Below are positions 8,259 to 16,853 of a stretch of 64,000 nt of DNA, one piece after another. Under the pieces are notes generated by a model that was not told the origin of the DNA, made no database searches, and saw nothing but the letters and a program-made list of their open reading frames with translations. How positions within the stretch are numbered: position 1 is the stretch's first letter; each line of letters starts with the position of its first letter. Both the position numbers and the translations under genes were made by a program. Location of the stretch: contig POSG01000006.1 in assembly GCA_003314535.1 (NCBI GenBank), positions 1 through 64,000 on the forward strand. The letters are read 5' to 3'. The stretch comes from Geobacter sp. Lineage in GTDB: Bacteria; Desulfobacterota; Desulfuromonadia; Geobacterales; Geobacteraceae.

Positions 8259-10313
8259 CTATTTAGACCCGCCCATGAGGCTGCGGTATCTTCCCAGTGC
8301 CATCAGGGGGAAGCAGTTGCGGTAAATGTGATACTTGATCATGAAATATTTGGGGAACCCGGTGCCGGTGAACTGGTCTTCATCCCAGGAGCCGTCGGGT
8401 TTCTGGTTGGCTATCAGGTACTGGATGCCCCGTTCGACGGATGTCGAGTTCGCTTCATCGGCAGCCATCAGCGCCAGCAGCGCCCAGGCTGTCTGCGACG
8501 GCGTGCTTGCGCCGACTCCGGCTAGCGCCGCGTCATGATATGATTCGCATGTCTCGCCCCAGCCTCCGTCACTGTTCTGTTTCGACTTGAGCCAGTTGGC
8601 TGCCTTGCGGATATACGGCTGGCTCGGGTCCTCTCCAATGGCCTGCAACCCGCAAAGGACCGACCAGGTTCCGTAAATGTAGTTCACTCCCCATCTCCCC
8701 CACCACGGTCCCTGGGGTTCCTGGGTCTGTTTCACGAATTCGAGTGCGCGGACGGCAGCTGGATAGTCCTGCGGATAGCCGAATGTTCCCATCAGCTCCA
8801 GCATCCTGCCGGTCAGGTCCGCGGTCGGCGGGTCGATCAGGGCTTCCAGGTCGGCGAAGGGTATCTTGTTCAGTATGTGCTTGGTATTGTCCTTGTCGAA
8901 CGCTCCCCATCCGCCGTTCTTGCTCTGCATGCCGAGGCACCAGCGGATTCCCCTTTCGATGGCGGCTTTCATTGCGGCGCCGTCCTTGACCTTAACATCC
9001 TTGATCGCCATCATTACAATCCCGGAGTCGTCCACGTCGGGATACCAGTCATTCAGGAATTCAAACGCCCAACCGCCAGGCTCCAGTTCAGGGCACTTGA
9101 TTTTCCAGTCCCCCGGCTTGCGCACTTCGTGATCCAGCAGCCACTGTGCCGCTTTGGCCAGGGAAGGATGGTCGTTCGGCACTCCGGCGTCTATCAGGCC
9201 CTTCAATGCGAGGGCAGTATCCCAGACCGGTGAAATGCAGGACTGGAGCACGATGCTGTCGTCGTTCTCTATGCAGAAGTTGGCCAGAGCATCCAGGCCC
9301 TTCTGCACCGCGGGATGGTCATTGGCATACCCCAGGCAGTGGAGGGCAAGGATCGAGTTGAGCATGGCTGGCTGAATGCCGCCCCAGTCGCCGGTCGGCT
9401 CCTGGTGATCCAGAACCCACTTTTCGGTCATGGCAATCGCCTTCTTCATGAATGGCCTGATGGGGCTTCGTTCGTAAATCTTCAGCAGGTGGTCGACCCC
9501 GATGAAAATGTTTTTCCATGTCAGGATGCCTTCTTCTTTGGTGAACGTATAATCCGTCGGGCGCGGCGGGCGCACGTAGAGTTCCTGGACGCGCGCCCAT
9601 GGCGGCAGCTTCCGCACCGGCCGCTTGGCCATGACCAGCGAGAGCGGGATGATGGTTGCCCGCGACCAGCTGGAGAACTCGTACATGTTGAGATAGGCCC
9701 AGTTGGGAAGGAGGGACAGTTCAATGGGCATCGACGGAACGCCGAACCAGGCGAACTCGCCGAAAAGGGCCAGGAATATCTTGGTGAAAACCCGGCTCTT
9801 TATGATGCCGCCCTTGTCAAGGATGAAAGCCCTGGCTTTTTCCATTGCCGGGTGATCCGGTCCGTACCCGGCCAGTTTCAGGGCGAAATAGGCTTCTATG
9901 GTGGTGGAAAGGTCGCCAGGCCCTCCGTAGTAGATGGTCCAATAGCCTTCCGCCGTCTGCTTGTTCAGGATATAGTTGGCCAGCTTCCTTTCCCTGTTCT
10001 TGTCGACCATGCCCAGGAAATGGAAAAGCATGATGTATTCGGCGCTTATTGTTACGTTTGACTCCAGCTCGGCCCACCAGTATCCCTCCGACATCTGTTC
10101 GCGGAAGAAAAACTCGCAGCTTTGCTCTATGGAAACGTCAAGGGGGCTGTTGGTCCCCAAGGTTTTCTTTTTCCAGATGGATGCCGGTAGATGGTTGACT
10201 TTGGCCACATGCCGGGAGGGGACCGACTCGGGGTTTTCCGCGGTCACGCCGTTAAAAGATGTCAATGCGTGGGAAATGGGATGTTTGCAGGGTTTCATGC
10301 CTGTTAGCTCCAT
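8259..10313 (-). CDS. shc: Squalene-hopene cyclase
   Basis: Shc (HpnF) is a monotopic membrane enzyme that cyclises squalene to hopene/diplopterol. The 684-residue protein shows the catalytic acid motif DVDD (a DxDD) about residue 420 and many QW repeats (for example GGWGAFD, DGGWGE, PDGSWDE) that brace the two alpha-barrel domains. It is a little longer than typical because of a 50-residue N-terminal tail. Two starts are possible: ATG 10313 with AAGG six bases upstream, or ATG 10298 with GGAG nine bases upstream; I keep the longer. It is the first gene of the minus-strand hopanoid run, 231 bases from divergent hpnN. No squalene synthase genes (hpnCDE) are in this window. Confidence 0.96.
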   Translation of the reverse strand: MELTGMKPCKHPISHALTSFNGVTAENPESVPSRHVAKVNHLPASIWKKKTLGTNSPLDVSIEQSCEFFFREQMSEGYWWAELESNVTISAEYIMLFHFLGMVDKNRERKLANYILNKQTAEGYWTIYYGGPGDLSTTIEAYFALKLAGYGPDHPAMEKARAFILDKGGIIKSRVFTKIFLALFGEFAWFGVPSMPIELSLLPNWAYLNMYEFSSWSRATIIPLSLVMAKRPVRKLPPWARVQELYVRPPRPTDYTFTKEEGILTWKNIFIGVDHLLKIYERSPIRPFMKKAIAMTEKWVLDHQEPTGDWGGIQPAMLNSILALHCLGYANDHPAVQKGLDALANFCIENDDSIVLQSCISPVWDTALALKGLIDAGVPNDHPSLAKAAQWLLDHEVRKPGDWKIKCPELEPGGWAFEFLNDWYPDVDDSGIVMMAIKDVKVKDGAAMKAAIERGIRWCLGMQSKNGGWGAFDKDNTKHILNKIPFADLEALIDPPTADLTGRMLELMGTFGYPQDYPAAVRALEFVKQTQEPQGPWWGRWGVNYIYGTWSVLCGLQAIGEDPSQPYIRKAANWLKSKQNSDGGWGETCESYHDAALAGVGASTPSQTAWALLALMAADEANSTSVERGIQYLIANQKPDGSWDEDQFTGTGFPKYFMIKYHIYRNCFPLMALGRYRSLMGGSK

Positions 10314-10544
10314 AAAAAACCTTGGGAAGTCGCCATGATTTCATGGGACGCAATTAGCCATTCTATAGAATAATTGTGCATATCTAGCATATTTTTCCGC
10401 AAAGGTATACAACTTTTCTGGGCGTCTCCGATAAAGCATAGTTATAATGATAAGTTAAGAAGTTCATGGCCGGGGATGCCGGAGTTGATTTCACGGAACG
10501 GCTATGGTACGCTCAAGCGACTGATTCAGGAGGACAAAGAGCAT
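10314..10544. promoter_or_regulatory. Divergent promoter region between shc and hpnN
   Basis: This AT-rich spacer separates the two arms of the hopanoid cluster, so it must hold promoters for both. A perfect 12-base palindrome, ATTCTATAGAAT, lies at 10360-10371 and could be an operator. A TATAAT hexamer at 10443-10448 could be the -10 box for hpnN, but I see no good -35 at the right spacing. No regulator can be assigned. Confidence 0.4.
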
Positions 10545-13292
10545 ATGATCAACAAGGACGAAAAAGGCAGGGGACTTTTCGGCATCGTCACCCGCTTTCC
10601 GCTGGCAACCATTGTGGTTGCTCTGCTTCTTTCCGCACTGGCGCTGAATTATACCAGGAACAATCTGGAAATGCTGACCGGCAGGGACGACCTCATGCCC
10701 AAGAACAGCAAGTTCCACCGCGATTACACTGAATACCGGCAGGAATTCGGCGACCAGGAAGAGATCGTCATCGTCGTCGAGAGTGCCGATCCCGAAGCTG
10801 CGGGGCGTTTCGGCAGGGAACTCCATGGACGGCTCAGCAAAAGGACTGACTTGTTCAGGGAGGTTTTCTACCCATACGCGCTTCCGTATTTCCAGAAGAA
10901 CGGCCTGATGTTCATGTCTTATGAGGAACTGCGCTCGTTGCGCGACAAACTCGCCAAGGCAAAGCCGGTTCTCAAGGACCTGGCGGCGTCCCCTTCTGTG
11001 CAGACACTTTTCACTTCACTGACCAGGCAGATGGAGGATTACCTGAAAGAACCGCCGGGCAAGCCGGGGGCCGATGAACGCATTGCCGGACTTGCCTTCA
11101 TGCTCGGCAAGCTGGGCAACGGTTTCGAACGCTTCGGCAAGGATGGCATCGAGCCGGCATCCCTTGACAGCTTTTTTCTCGGCAATGGCCCCGGTGGCGA
11201 GGAGTCCGCTCTTGCGAAGGCTGCGAAGCAGCAGATCATCACGGTACTGCCGGTAAAGGATGCCGGCAGCTTCATGCCTGCGGAAAGAGCCATCAGGGCC
11301 GTCCGCTCCGAACTCCGCTCGCTGTCTGCCGCTCCCGGGTTCAAGGGGGTCAAGGCAGGCCTTACCGGGGTGCCGGTGCTGGAGTACGAGGAAATTGCCA
11401 CGAGCCAGCGTGACATTGCCCTGGCCACGGTGATTTCAATCATCCTGACCGTAATACTTCTCCTTTTTGCCTTTCGCGGCGTCGCAAATGCTGTCGCCGC
11501 TACGGCGGCGCTGCTCGTGGCCATTGCCCTCTCTTTCGGCATGGCGACCCTGGTTGTCGGCCACCTGAACATACTGTCCATGGTTTTTGCAGTCATGCTG
11601 ATAGGGATAGGGATCGAGTACGGAATACAGATCGTCCTCCGCTACCAGGAAGAGCTTTGCAATGGCAGGCAGCGGTTCGAGTCGCTGCGGACCGCAGTCA
11701 ACAGGAACCTCTGGGCCATAACCATGGCTGCCGCCACGGTGGCAGCAGCCTTCCTGACATTCGTACTGACCGATTTCAAGGGTATTGCGGAACTGGGCAT
11801 CATCGCCGCAATCGGTATCTGCATTTGCGTTCTCGTCACTTTCACAGTCCTCCCAGCCATGCTTGCGCTGCCGATCAGGTACGGAAAGCGGAACCGCAAG
11901 ATAGCCGTTCAGCCAACTTCGGTACAAGGCGGCATCCCTGCTTCCGCTGTTCATGTCTCCCCCATCAGGAAGACCATAAGGACGGTTCTGTTCGGATACC
12001 CGAGGGTTGTTCTCACAGTTACGGCGATCCTCTGCATAGCTTCCCTGTACCCTCTCTCCAGGATGGAATTCGATTACAACCTCCTCAACCTGCAAGCCAA
12101 GGGATTGGAGTCTGTCGCCTATGCGCGCAAGCTGATGATAAGTTCTGAAAACTCCGGATATTTCGCTGTGGCCATGGCGCCGTCCCTGCAGGAAGCCGCC
12201 CGCCGCGCAAAAGCCCTTTCGGCGCTCCCCACCGTGGATCACGTTGTCAGCCTGGAGTCGTTCATTCCTGACGACCAGGACAGGAAACTGGCGGAGATTG
12301 CTGCCATCAGGGCAGACCTCGCCGATGTCAGGTCCGCGGCTTATGAAGAGGACTTGCGGGTCATGGAACTGCCGGCGGTTTTCGAGAACTTCCGTGCCGT
12401 TACCGAACGGTTCGTGCAGCGCCTGGAGCGGGAGCAGAAGCCGGAAGCAAAGGAGATGGCCGGTTTCCTGCGGATTCTGGACCGCTTTTTTGCCGGCCTG
12501 GAGAAGGAAAAAGACAGGAACGCGCTGGGTATGCTGCGCAATTTCCAGGGAGACATGATGGCCGGCCTGCCGGCCAAGATCGAGACCCTCCGGAACAGCC
12601 TCTCGGCTTCGCGGGTCTCCCTTGCCGATGTCCCTGAGGAACTGCGGAAACGCTTCGTGGGCAAGACCGGTAAATACCTGCTCCAGATCGCGCCCAAGCA
12701 TGAGATTTTTGACCGTGAACCGCTGCAGGCATTTCTCAATGATGTGCGGAAAGTGGCGCCCGGCGCCACGGGGGAACCGGTAATGGTGTACGAATCAATG
12801 ACCATAATGCGCGACTCGTACCGAGGTGCTTTTGTTTATGCTTTCCTGGCAATAATCGTAATCCTGCTGGTGACCTTCCGCAGCGTGCGATATGCCATGA
12901 TCGGCCTCGTACCGCTGGTGGTGGGCGTGGTTTTCATGGTCAGCGGCATGTGGCTGTTCGGAATCAGCTTCAATTCCGCGAATATCATCGTGATGCCCCT
13001 GGTGCTCGGCATCGCGGTGGATTCGGGAATATACATTATCAACCGTTTCCGCCGCGAGGGCGAAAGCGGGTACGAGGTAGTGGTCAGCAGCACCGGCAGG
13101 GGAGTCTTCTATAACACCCTGACCATCATGATCAGCTTCGGAGCCCTGATGGTGGCCCATCACCAGGGAGTCTTCAGTATCGGGGCGGCAATGTCGCTGG
13201 GTATGTTGTCCTGCCAGGTGGCTTTCATTGTGACTCTACCGGCTGCCCTGGCGCTGTTCGGCGAAAAACGCCCGGCCAGGGACGGCTTGTGA
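10545..13292 (+). CDS. hpnN: Hopanoid-transport RND protein HpnN
   Basis: HpnN is an RND-superfamily inner-membrane protein that, in characterised bacteria, moves hopanoids to the outer membrane. The 915-residue protein has the RND plan: one N-terminal transmembrane helix, a large periplasmic loop with the MMPL-like LTGVPVLEYEE element, a block of five helices containing GIGIEYGIQIVLRY, then a second periplasmic loop and a second helix block with GIAVDSGIYIINRFR. The ATG at 10545 follows AGGAGG, about 11 bases away. The frame is open further upstream, but that extension has no signal. It diverges from shc, and its stop overlaps the start of the next gene by four bases, so the two are translationally coupled. 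Confidence 0.92.
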   Translation: MINKDEKGRGLFGIVTRFPLATIVVALLLSALALNYTRNNLEMLTGRDDLMPKNSKFHRDYTEYRQEFGDQEEIVIVVESADPEAAGRFGRELHGRLSKRTDLFREVFYPYALPYFQKNGLMFMSYEELRSLRDKLAKAKPVLKDLAASPSVQTLFTSLTRQMEDYLKEPPGKPGADERIAGLAFMLGKLGNGFERFGKDGIEPASLDSFFLGNGPGGEESALAKAAKQQIITVLPVKDAGSFMPAERAIRAVRSELRSLSAAPGFKGVKAGLTGVPVLEYEEIATSQRDIALATVISIILTVILLLFAFRGVANAVAATAALLVAIALSFGMATLVVGHLNILSMVFAVMLIGIGIEYGIQIVLRYQEELCNGRQRFESLRTAVNRNLWAITMAAATVAAAFLTFVLTDFKGIAELGIIAAIGICICVLVTFTVLPAMLALPIRYGKRNRKIAVQPTSVQGGIPASAVHVSPIRKTIRTVLFGYPRVVLTVTAILCIASLYPLSRMEFDYNLLNLQAKGLESVAYARKLMISSENSGYFAVAMAPSLQEAARRAKALSALPTVDHVVSLESFIPDDQDRKLAEIAAIRADLADVRSAAYEEDLRVMELPAVFENFRAVTERFVQRLEREQKPEAKEMAGFLRILDRFFAGLEKEKDRNALGMLRNFQGDMMAGLPAKIETLRNSLSASRVSLADVPEELRKRFVGKTGKYLLQIAPKHEIFDREPLQAFLNDVRKVAPGATGEPVMVYESMTIMRDSYRGAFVYAFLAIIVILLVTFRSVRYAMIGLVPLVVGVVFMVSGMWLFGISFNSANIIVMPLVLGIAVDSGIYIINRFRREGESGYEVVVSSTGRGVFYNTLTIMISFGALMVAHHQGVFSIGAAMSLGMLSCQVAFIVTLPAALALFGEKRPARDGL

Positions 13293-13906
13293 GAACTGAC
13301 GGGCTGGGGGGCGCCGTAGGGCTGACCCACCTGCTTCTGCGAACTGTGGTTATTCCGGGGGACGTGGTCGTGGATGCCACCTGCGGCAACGGTTTCGATA
13401 CGCTGTTTCTCGCGAGGCTGGTGGGCGAGCAGGGCAGGGTGTGGGCATTCGACATACAACCGGAGGCGATCAGGTCTGCCGGGGAAAGGCTTGATGTGGC
13501 AGGTTGCCTTTCGCGGGTGAAACTTGTCAATGCAGGACATGAGCGCCTTGGCGACTACCTTGAGGAAAAAGTCCGCGCAGTGGTCTTCAACCTGGGTTAC
13601 CTTCCCGGGGTTCCGGATGGGGAAGTCACATGCGCTGACTCCACCCTGGCGGCGCTGGACCGGGCTTCGGAACTTCTTCTACCGGGAGGCGTGATTACCG
13701 TAGCCCTGTATACCGGGCATCCAGGTGGGGCGGAAGAGGCTGCCATGGTGGAGGAATGGGCTGCATGCCTTCCTCCCCGCGGCTTCAACTCCTGGAAAAG
13801 CCGCCAGCTGAACCGCTCCCAACTGGCGCCATATGTCATTGTCGTGGAAAGGCAGCCTTCCTCCAAACGTGGGGCAGACAGAGGCTCGGGCTGCGAAAGT
13901 GCTTGA
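13289..13906 (+). CDS. mnmM: Class I SAM methyltransferase of the YtqB/MnmM family
   Basis: This is a 205-residue Rossmann-fold methyltransferase. The SAM-binding motif is VVDATCGNGFDT at about residues 27-38, followed by the acidic loop AFDIQ. The NLGYLPG motif at 101-107 and the LYTGHPGG segment are characteristic of the family once called rRNA methylase YtqB. The Bacillus member, MnmM, completes the mnm5s2U wobble modification in tRNA. Start is GTG at 13289, overlapping the hpnN stop. Its coupling to hpnN is hard to explain by function and may just be operon convenience. The tRNA substrate is inferred from family only. Confidence 0.75.
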   Translation: MRTDGLGGAVGLTHLLLRTVVIPGDVVVDATCGNGFDTLFLARLVGEQGRVWAFDIQPEAIRSAGERLDVAGCLSRVKLVNAGHERLGDYLEEKVRAVVFNLGYLPGVPDGEVTCADSTLAALDRASELLLPGGVITVALYTGHPGGAEEAAMVEEWAACLPPRGFNSWKSRQLNRSQLAPYVIVVERQPSSKRGADRGSGCESA

Positions 13907-13929
13907 GCGCCACTTTAACGGGATTCGCT

Positions 13930-14568
13930 TTACTCCCTTTCGATTCTTACCTTGACCATTCCTCCGAAAGTCTTCAGCGTGTCGAAGAGTTGCTGCTTCG
14001 ACATGGTTTCGCTGTTTTTCCGCATCTGCATCTCTTTTTCCCAGAAATCCTCCCCGAACCTGCCGAAGTAATCCATGAGGAATTTGGACCGCACATAGAC
14101 CCCGCGTGCAAGAAAGGATTCTCCCAGGTCGGCCATCACCTGGTTGAAAAGTTTCAGTTGAATGACTCCCTCGCTGCCGCTGATGTCTCCCCCTTCATCA
14201 TGATAGGTGATGGAACTGCGCATCCAGGACAGCCCGTCTCCCCGCATGGCTGCGCCCACTACGCCGGGCATCGAGGCTGAGAGGGCAACTGTTGCGCCGT
14301 CCCGAATGGCTGCTTCATCGATGTTGTCAACCGGACTGTAGTTGATGAAAAACACCTTGATGTCCTTCCTGACATATTCGGGATCGATCCCGAACTGATT
14401 GCAAAGAAGTTCTCTCAGGCTGCTGCCGGTCCTGACTCTGACGTAACAGCCTTTCTGCAGCAGGGTGCACAATCTCGGCACCAGGTACGCCTCGGGTGTC
14501 AATGTAAGGATGAAGGTTTCGTCAGCGGCCCGTACGTCGGCCAATCCCGGGGTGGTTTCGTTTTTCAT
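13930..14568 (-). CDS. Conserved hypothetical protein, possible MoaD/ThiS-like beta-grasp domain
   Basis: I do not recognise a named family for this 212-residue protein. Residues about 40-110 follow a beta-grasp pattern: a strand (YVRVRTG), a helix with SLRELL, a strand (IKVFFINYSPVDN), then a loop IRDGATVALSASMPGVVG. This order (variable strand, 'LRELL' helix, 'VFINxxPVD', 'DGxxVAL') resembles MoaD/ThiS sulfur carriers, but here the Gly-containing end is internal and followed by 100 residues of mostly helical sequence. No signal peptide or membrane segment is seen. It is encoded just downstream of the TetR regulator on the same strand (about 54 bases apart), so the two may be cotranscribed. 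Function is open. Confidence 0.6.
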   Translation of the reverse strand: MKNETTPGLADVRAADETFILTLTPEAYLVPRLCTLLQKGCYVRVRTGSSLRELLCNQFGIDPEYVRKDIKVFFINYSPVDNIDEAAIRDGATVALSASMPGVVGAAMRGDGLSWMRSSITYHDEGGDISGSEGVIQLKLFNQVMADLGESFLARGVYVRSKFLMDYFGRFGEDFWEKEMQMRKNSETMSKQQLFDTLKTFGGMVKVRIERE

Positions 14569-14622
14569 CGCAATTTCCTCTTGTCGGTTTGATTGGATGC
14601 CTTTGTTGATCTTTCCGTCCCT

Positions 14623-15219
14623 TCATTCCTGAACGGTTTTCCGGAGGACCCGCTCGAAAAAAACGGTGACGAAGTTCCTGAGCGGTACGGGTGATTTCAT
14701 TACCTTGGAAATCAGCAGTGCGCCTTCGAAGCCGGTAAGGAAATATTCGGCAAGGGCATTGGGATCGCTGTCAGCGGGGATTTCGCCCTCATCTCTGGCT
14801 TTGGCCAGGCACCGTTCGAAATGATCCATCCAGGATTGGAATATGCCGGCCAGCTTCAGGCGGAAATCCTCGTTCTGGTCGGCCAGTTCCTGGCCCATGT
14901 TGGCTGCAAGGCAGCCGATGCTGCAATTGTTTTTTTCGAAGCGGTCCACGAGGCTTTCCATGCAGTTCCTGAGCCGTGCGAGTGGCGTGAACCCTTCGTC
15001 GGCAAGGTATGAGGTGAAGATCCTGTCGATACCCTCGGCAAAATGGTCCAGGACCTGCAGCCCGAAATCCTGCTTGCTTGAAAAATAGTAATAGAAAGAG
15101 CCTTTGGGCACATTGGCCTGCTTCAGGATTGCTTCGATACCGGTCGAGTTGAAGCCCTGCCTGGCAATGATTCCCATGCCTGCCTTGATGATCTGTTTTT
15201 TTGTTTCACCGGAAGACAT
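14623..15219 (-). CDS. TetR/AcrR-family transcriptional regulator
   Basis: This is a 198-residue repressor. The N-terminal helix-turn-helix domain spans roughly residues 8-55, with the recognition region VPKGSFYYYFSSKQDFG typical of TetR proteins. The C-terminal ligand domain holds Cys59-type residues in NNCSIGCLAANMGQE, a signature of the AcuR/NemR branch that often senses electrophiles or short acids. The promoter and operator directly upstream suggest autoregulation. It probably also controls the unknown gene at 13930-14568 on the same strand. The ATG at 15219 has no Shine-Dalgarno sequence and the promoter -10 box lies only six bases away, so the message may be leaderless. Confidence 0.85.
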   Translation of the reverse strand: MSSGETKKQIIKAGMGIIARQGFNSTGIEAILKQANVPKGSFYYYFSSKQDFGLQVLDHFAEGIDRIFTSYLADEGFTPLARLRNCMESLVDRFEKNNCSIGCLAANMGQELADQNEDFRLKLAGIFQSWMDHFERCLAKARDEGEIPADSDPNALAEYFLTGFEGALLISKVMKSPVPLRNFVTVFFERVLRKTVQE

Positions 15220-15225
15220 GGGGGA

Positions 15226-15254
15226 ATATTAGACCGGTCGTCTATAAAAGTCAA
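15226..15254 (-). promoter_or_regulatory. Sigma-70 promoter of the TetR gene
   Basis: Reading the minus strand, TTGACT (15254-15249) and TAATAT (15231-15226) are separated by exactly 17 bases. Both boxes are close to consensus. The expected start of transcription, about 7 bases beyond the -10, falls on or next to the ATG at 15219. The operator palindrome fills the spacer. Confidence 0.75.
15230..15244. promoter_or_regulatory. Likely TetR-family operator (NemR-like palindrome)
   Basis: The 15-base site TAGACCGGTCGTCTA has TAGAC and GTCTA arms and contains the perfect 8-base palindrome GACCGGTC. It resembles the TAGACC..GGTCTA boxes recognised by NemR-type TetR repressors. It lies between the -35 and -10 boxes of the adjacent TetR gene, so binding should block that promoter. 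Confidence 0.65.
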
Positions 15255-15586
15255 GTTATTGCGTGAGGACGTTCTGGATGGAGGAGGGCATGTTTTTTCT
15301 TTACATGGCGTGTTCTCTTTCGTATTTTTCTATCTGGTTTTCATCCGGAAGCACCTCGTAATGGCTGATAATGGCCGGAGCGGGGCTTTCGAGGAGATCG
15401 TGATACGGGTTCCGTGCAAGATCCCGAAAACCGGGAAAGCGCTTGAAACCAGTAAAAACTCCGATCAGGGAGTCATGAGTTGACAGATTATCACGAGCGA
15501 CGAGAAAGTTCCGCTCCGACCCCGGCGAGACTTTCCGTACAGAGACCCATTAACGTTGCCGAGAGGTGTTTTTGCCGGGATTTCCT
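15245..15586. other. Intergenic region carrying one copy of a dispersed repeat
   Basis: About 340 bases between the divergent TetR and hpnI genes. A 74-codon open frame at 15259-15483 has no ribosome binding site or recognisable domain and I do not accept it. The only structure I see is the 70-bp dispersed element at 15468-15537, listed separately. Confidence 0.5.
15468..15537 (+). repeat. 70-bp dispersed element, copy A
   Basis: These 70 bases align without gaps to 63635-63704, with 56 identities. The best conserved core is GACAGATTATCACGAGCG. The 3' half can fold: GAAAGT near the middle pairs with ACTTTC near the end. It lies about 50 bases before hpnI in the same orientation. It may be a structured RNA or a small interspersed repeat; strand is given only for alignment. 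Confidence 0.7.
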
Positions 15587-16759
15587 ATGATTCTTGATTT
15601 GTTGCCGTTTCTTTTCATAGCTCCGCCCCTGTTTTACGGGTTCGCTGCCATTTTCTGCGCCGGGAAGTTTTTCAGGGACTCATCTGCAGGGGGGGATTTC
15701 CATCCTCCCGTCACCATAATCAAGCCTGTCAAGGGGGAAGATGCGGAGAGCTTCGAGAATTTCGCATCCTTCTGCCGGCAGGATTACCCGGTCCACCAGA
15801 TCGTTTTTGCCGTCAATTCGCCTGGCGACCCGGCGGTCCCCGTAATCAGGCGGCTCATGGAGAAGTTCCCGGGCACCGATCTGGAACTGGTGGTTGACGA
15901 CAGGATTTACGGCCCGAATTACAAGGTCTCAAACCTGATAAATGCTTATCCGAAAGCAAAGCATGATGTAATCCTGGTCTGCGACAGCGATATACGGGTC
16001 GGGCCCCGGTTCCTGCGTGAAGTTGCAAAGCATTTCTCGGATGAGAAAGTGGGCCTTGTTACATCGCTTTACCGCAGCTCCAGGGTGAGAAATATGGCTA
16101 CTGCCCTTGAGTCGATGGGGTTTACTGCCGATATGATCCCTAACGTGCTGGTAGCCCTGCGCCTGGAAGGCCTGACGTTCGCCCTCGGCGCATCAATGGC
16201 GGTGCGCAGGAGCGCGCTGGAAGAGATAGGGGGCTTCCGGGTTCTGGCGGATTACCTGGCTGATGATTACCAGCTGGGAAACATGGTTCACCGTGCAGGT
16301 TTCAAACTGGCGCTCTCCGCGTATTTCGTGGAAAGCGTAATGCAGCGTGAAAGCCTGCGGAGCGTCTTGTCTCGCCAGCTTCGCTGGGCGCGCACCATGC
16401 GGGCCAGCCGCGCAGGGGGCTATTTCGCCTCGGTGGTCACGCAGCCTGCGCCGGCGATGCTGCTGGCGCTGGCTGCGAGCGGGTTCTCAATGGCGGGCTG
16501 GATCGCTGTCTTGACGCTCGGCGCCGCAAGGTTGTCCTGCGCAACCGTATTCAGCAGGTTATTCGTGCAGGACGGTATATTTCCCCGCTACCTGTGGCTT
16601 CTTCCGTTTCGGGACCTGCTCGCCTCAGCCGTCTGGCTGCTTTCTTTCCTGGGCAGCAGGGTCGTGTGGCGCTCCAGGGTATACCGGGTTCTCCCCGGGG
16701 GGAAAATCCGTGATATTGGGGGACATTTTGCCGGTCCGGGGGGGGTCCGCAACCCGTAA
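15587..16759 (+). CDS. hpnI: Hopanoid-associated glycosyltransferase HpnI
   Basis: HpnI is a membrane glycosyltransferase of the GT21 (ceramide glucosyltransferase-like) group that adds N-acetylglucosamine to bacteriohopanetetrol-type lipids. The 390-residue protein has an N-terminal membrane anchor, the donor-binding DSD at about 133-135, ADD at 225-227, and the acceptor motif RQLRW at 263-267, then two or three hydrophobic helices. These D, DxD, D and QxxRW motifs define the family. I choose the ATG at 15587 (GGGA upstream) over the GTG at 15566. It is separated from hpnN by three genes, and is followed 94 bases later by mlaE. Partners HpnJ and HpnK are not in the window. Confidence 0.9.
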   Translation: MILDLLPFLFIAPPLFYGFAAIFCAGKFFRDSSAGGDFHPPVTIIKPVKGEDAESFENFASFCRQDYPVHQIVFAVNSPGDPAVPVIRRLMEKFPGTDLELVVDDRIYGPNYKVSNLINAYPKAKHDVILVCDSDIRVGPRFLREVAKHFSDEKVGLVTSLYRSSRVRNMATALESMGFTADMIPNVLVALRLEGLTFALGASMAVRRSALEEIGGFRVLADYLADDYQLGNMVHRAGFKLALSAYFVESVMQRESLRSVLSRQLRWARTMRASRAGGYFASVVTQPAPAMLLALAASGFSMAGWIAVLTLGAARLSCATVFSRLFVQDGIFPRYLWLLPFRDLLASAVWLLSFLGSRVVWRSRVYRVLPGGKIRDIGGHFAGPGGVRNP

Positions 16760-16853
16760 AAGAGCAATAATGTTCAGATAATAGCGTTCAGAGTCTTTAC
16801 ATTTGACCCTGAATTCATATATTATGGTCCATTATTTTTTTCGGAGCGTTTTC

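Noticed and set aside
15259-15483. 74-codon frame between TetR and hpnI
   Set aside because: No Shine-Dalgarno sequence and no recognisable motif; its end runs into the dispersed element.
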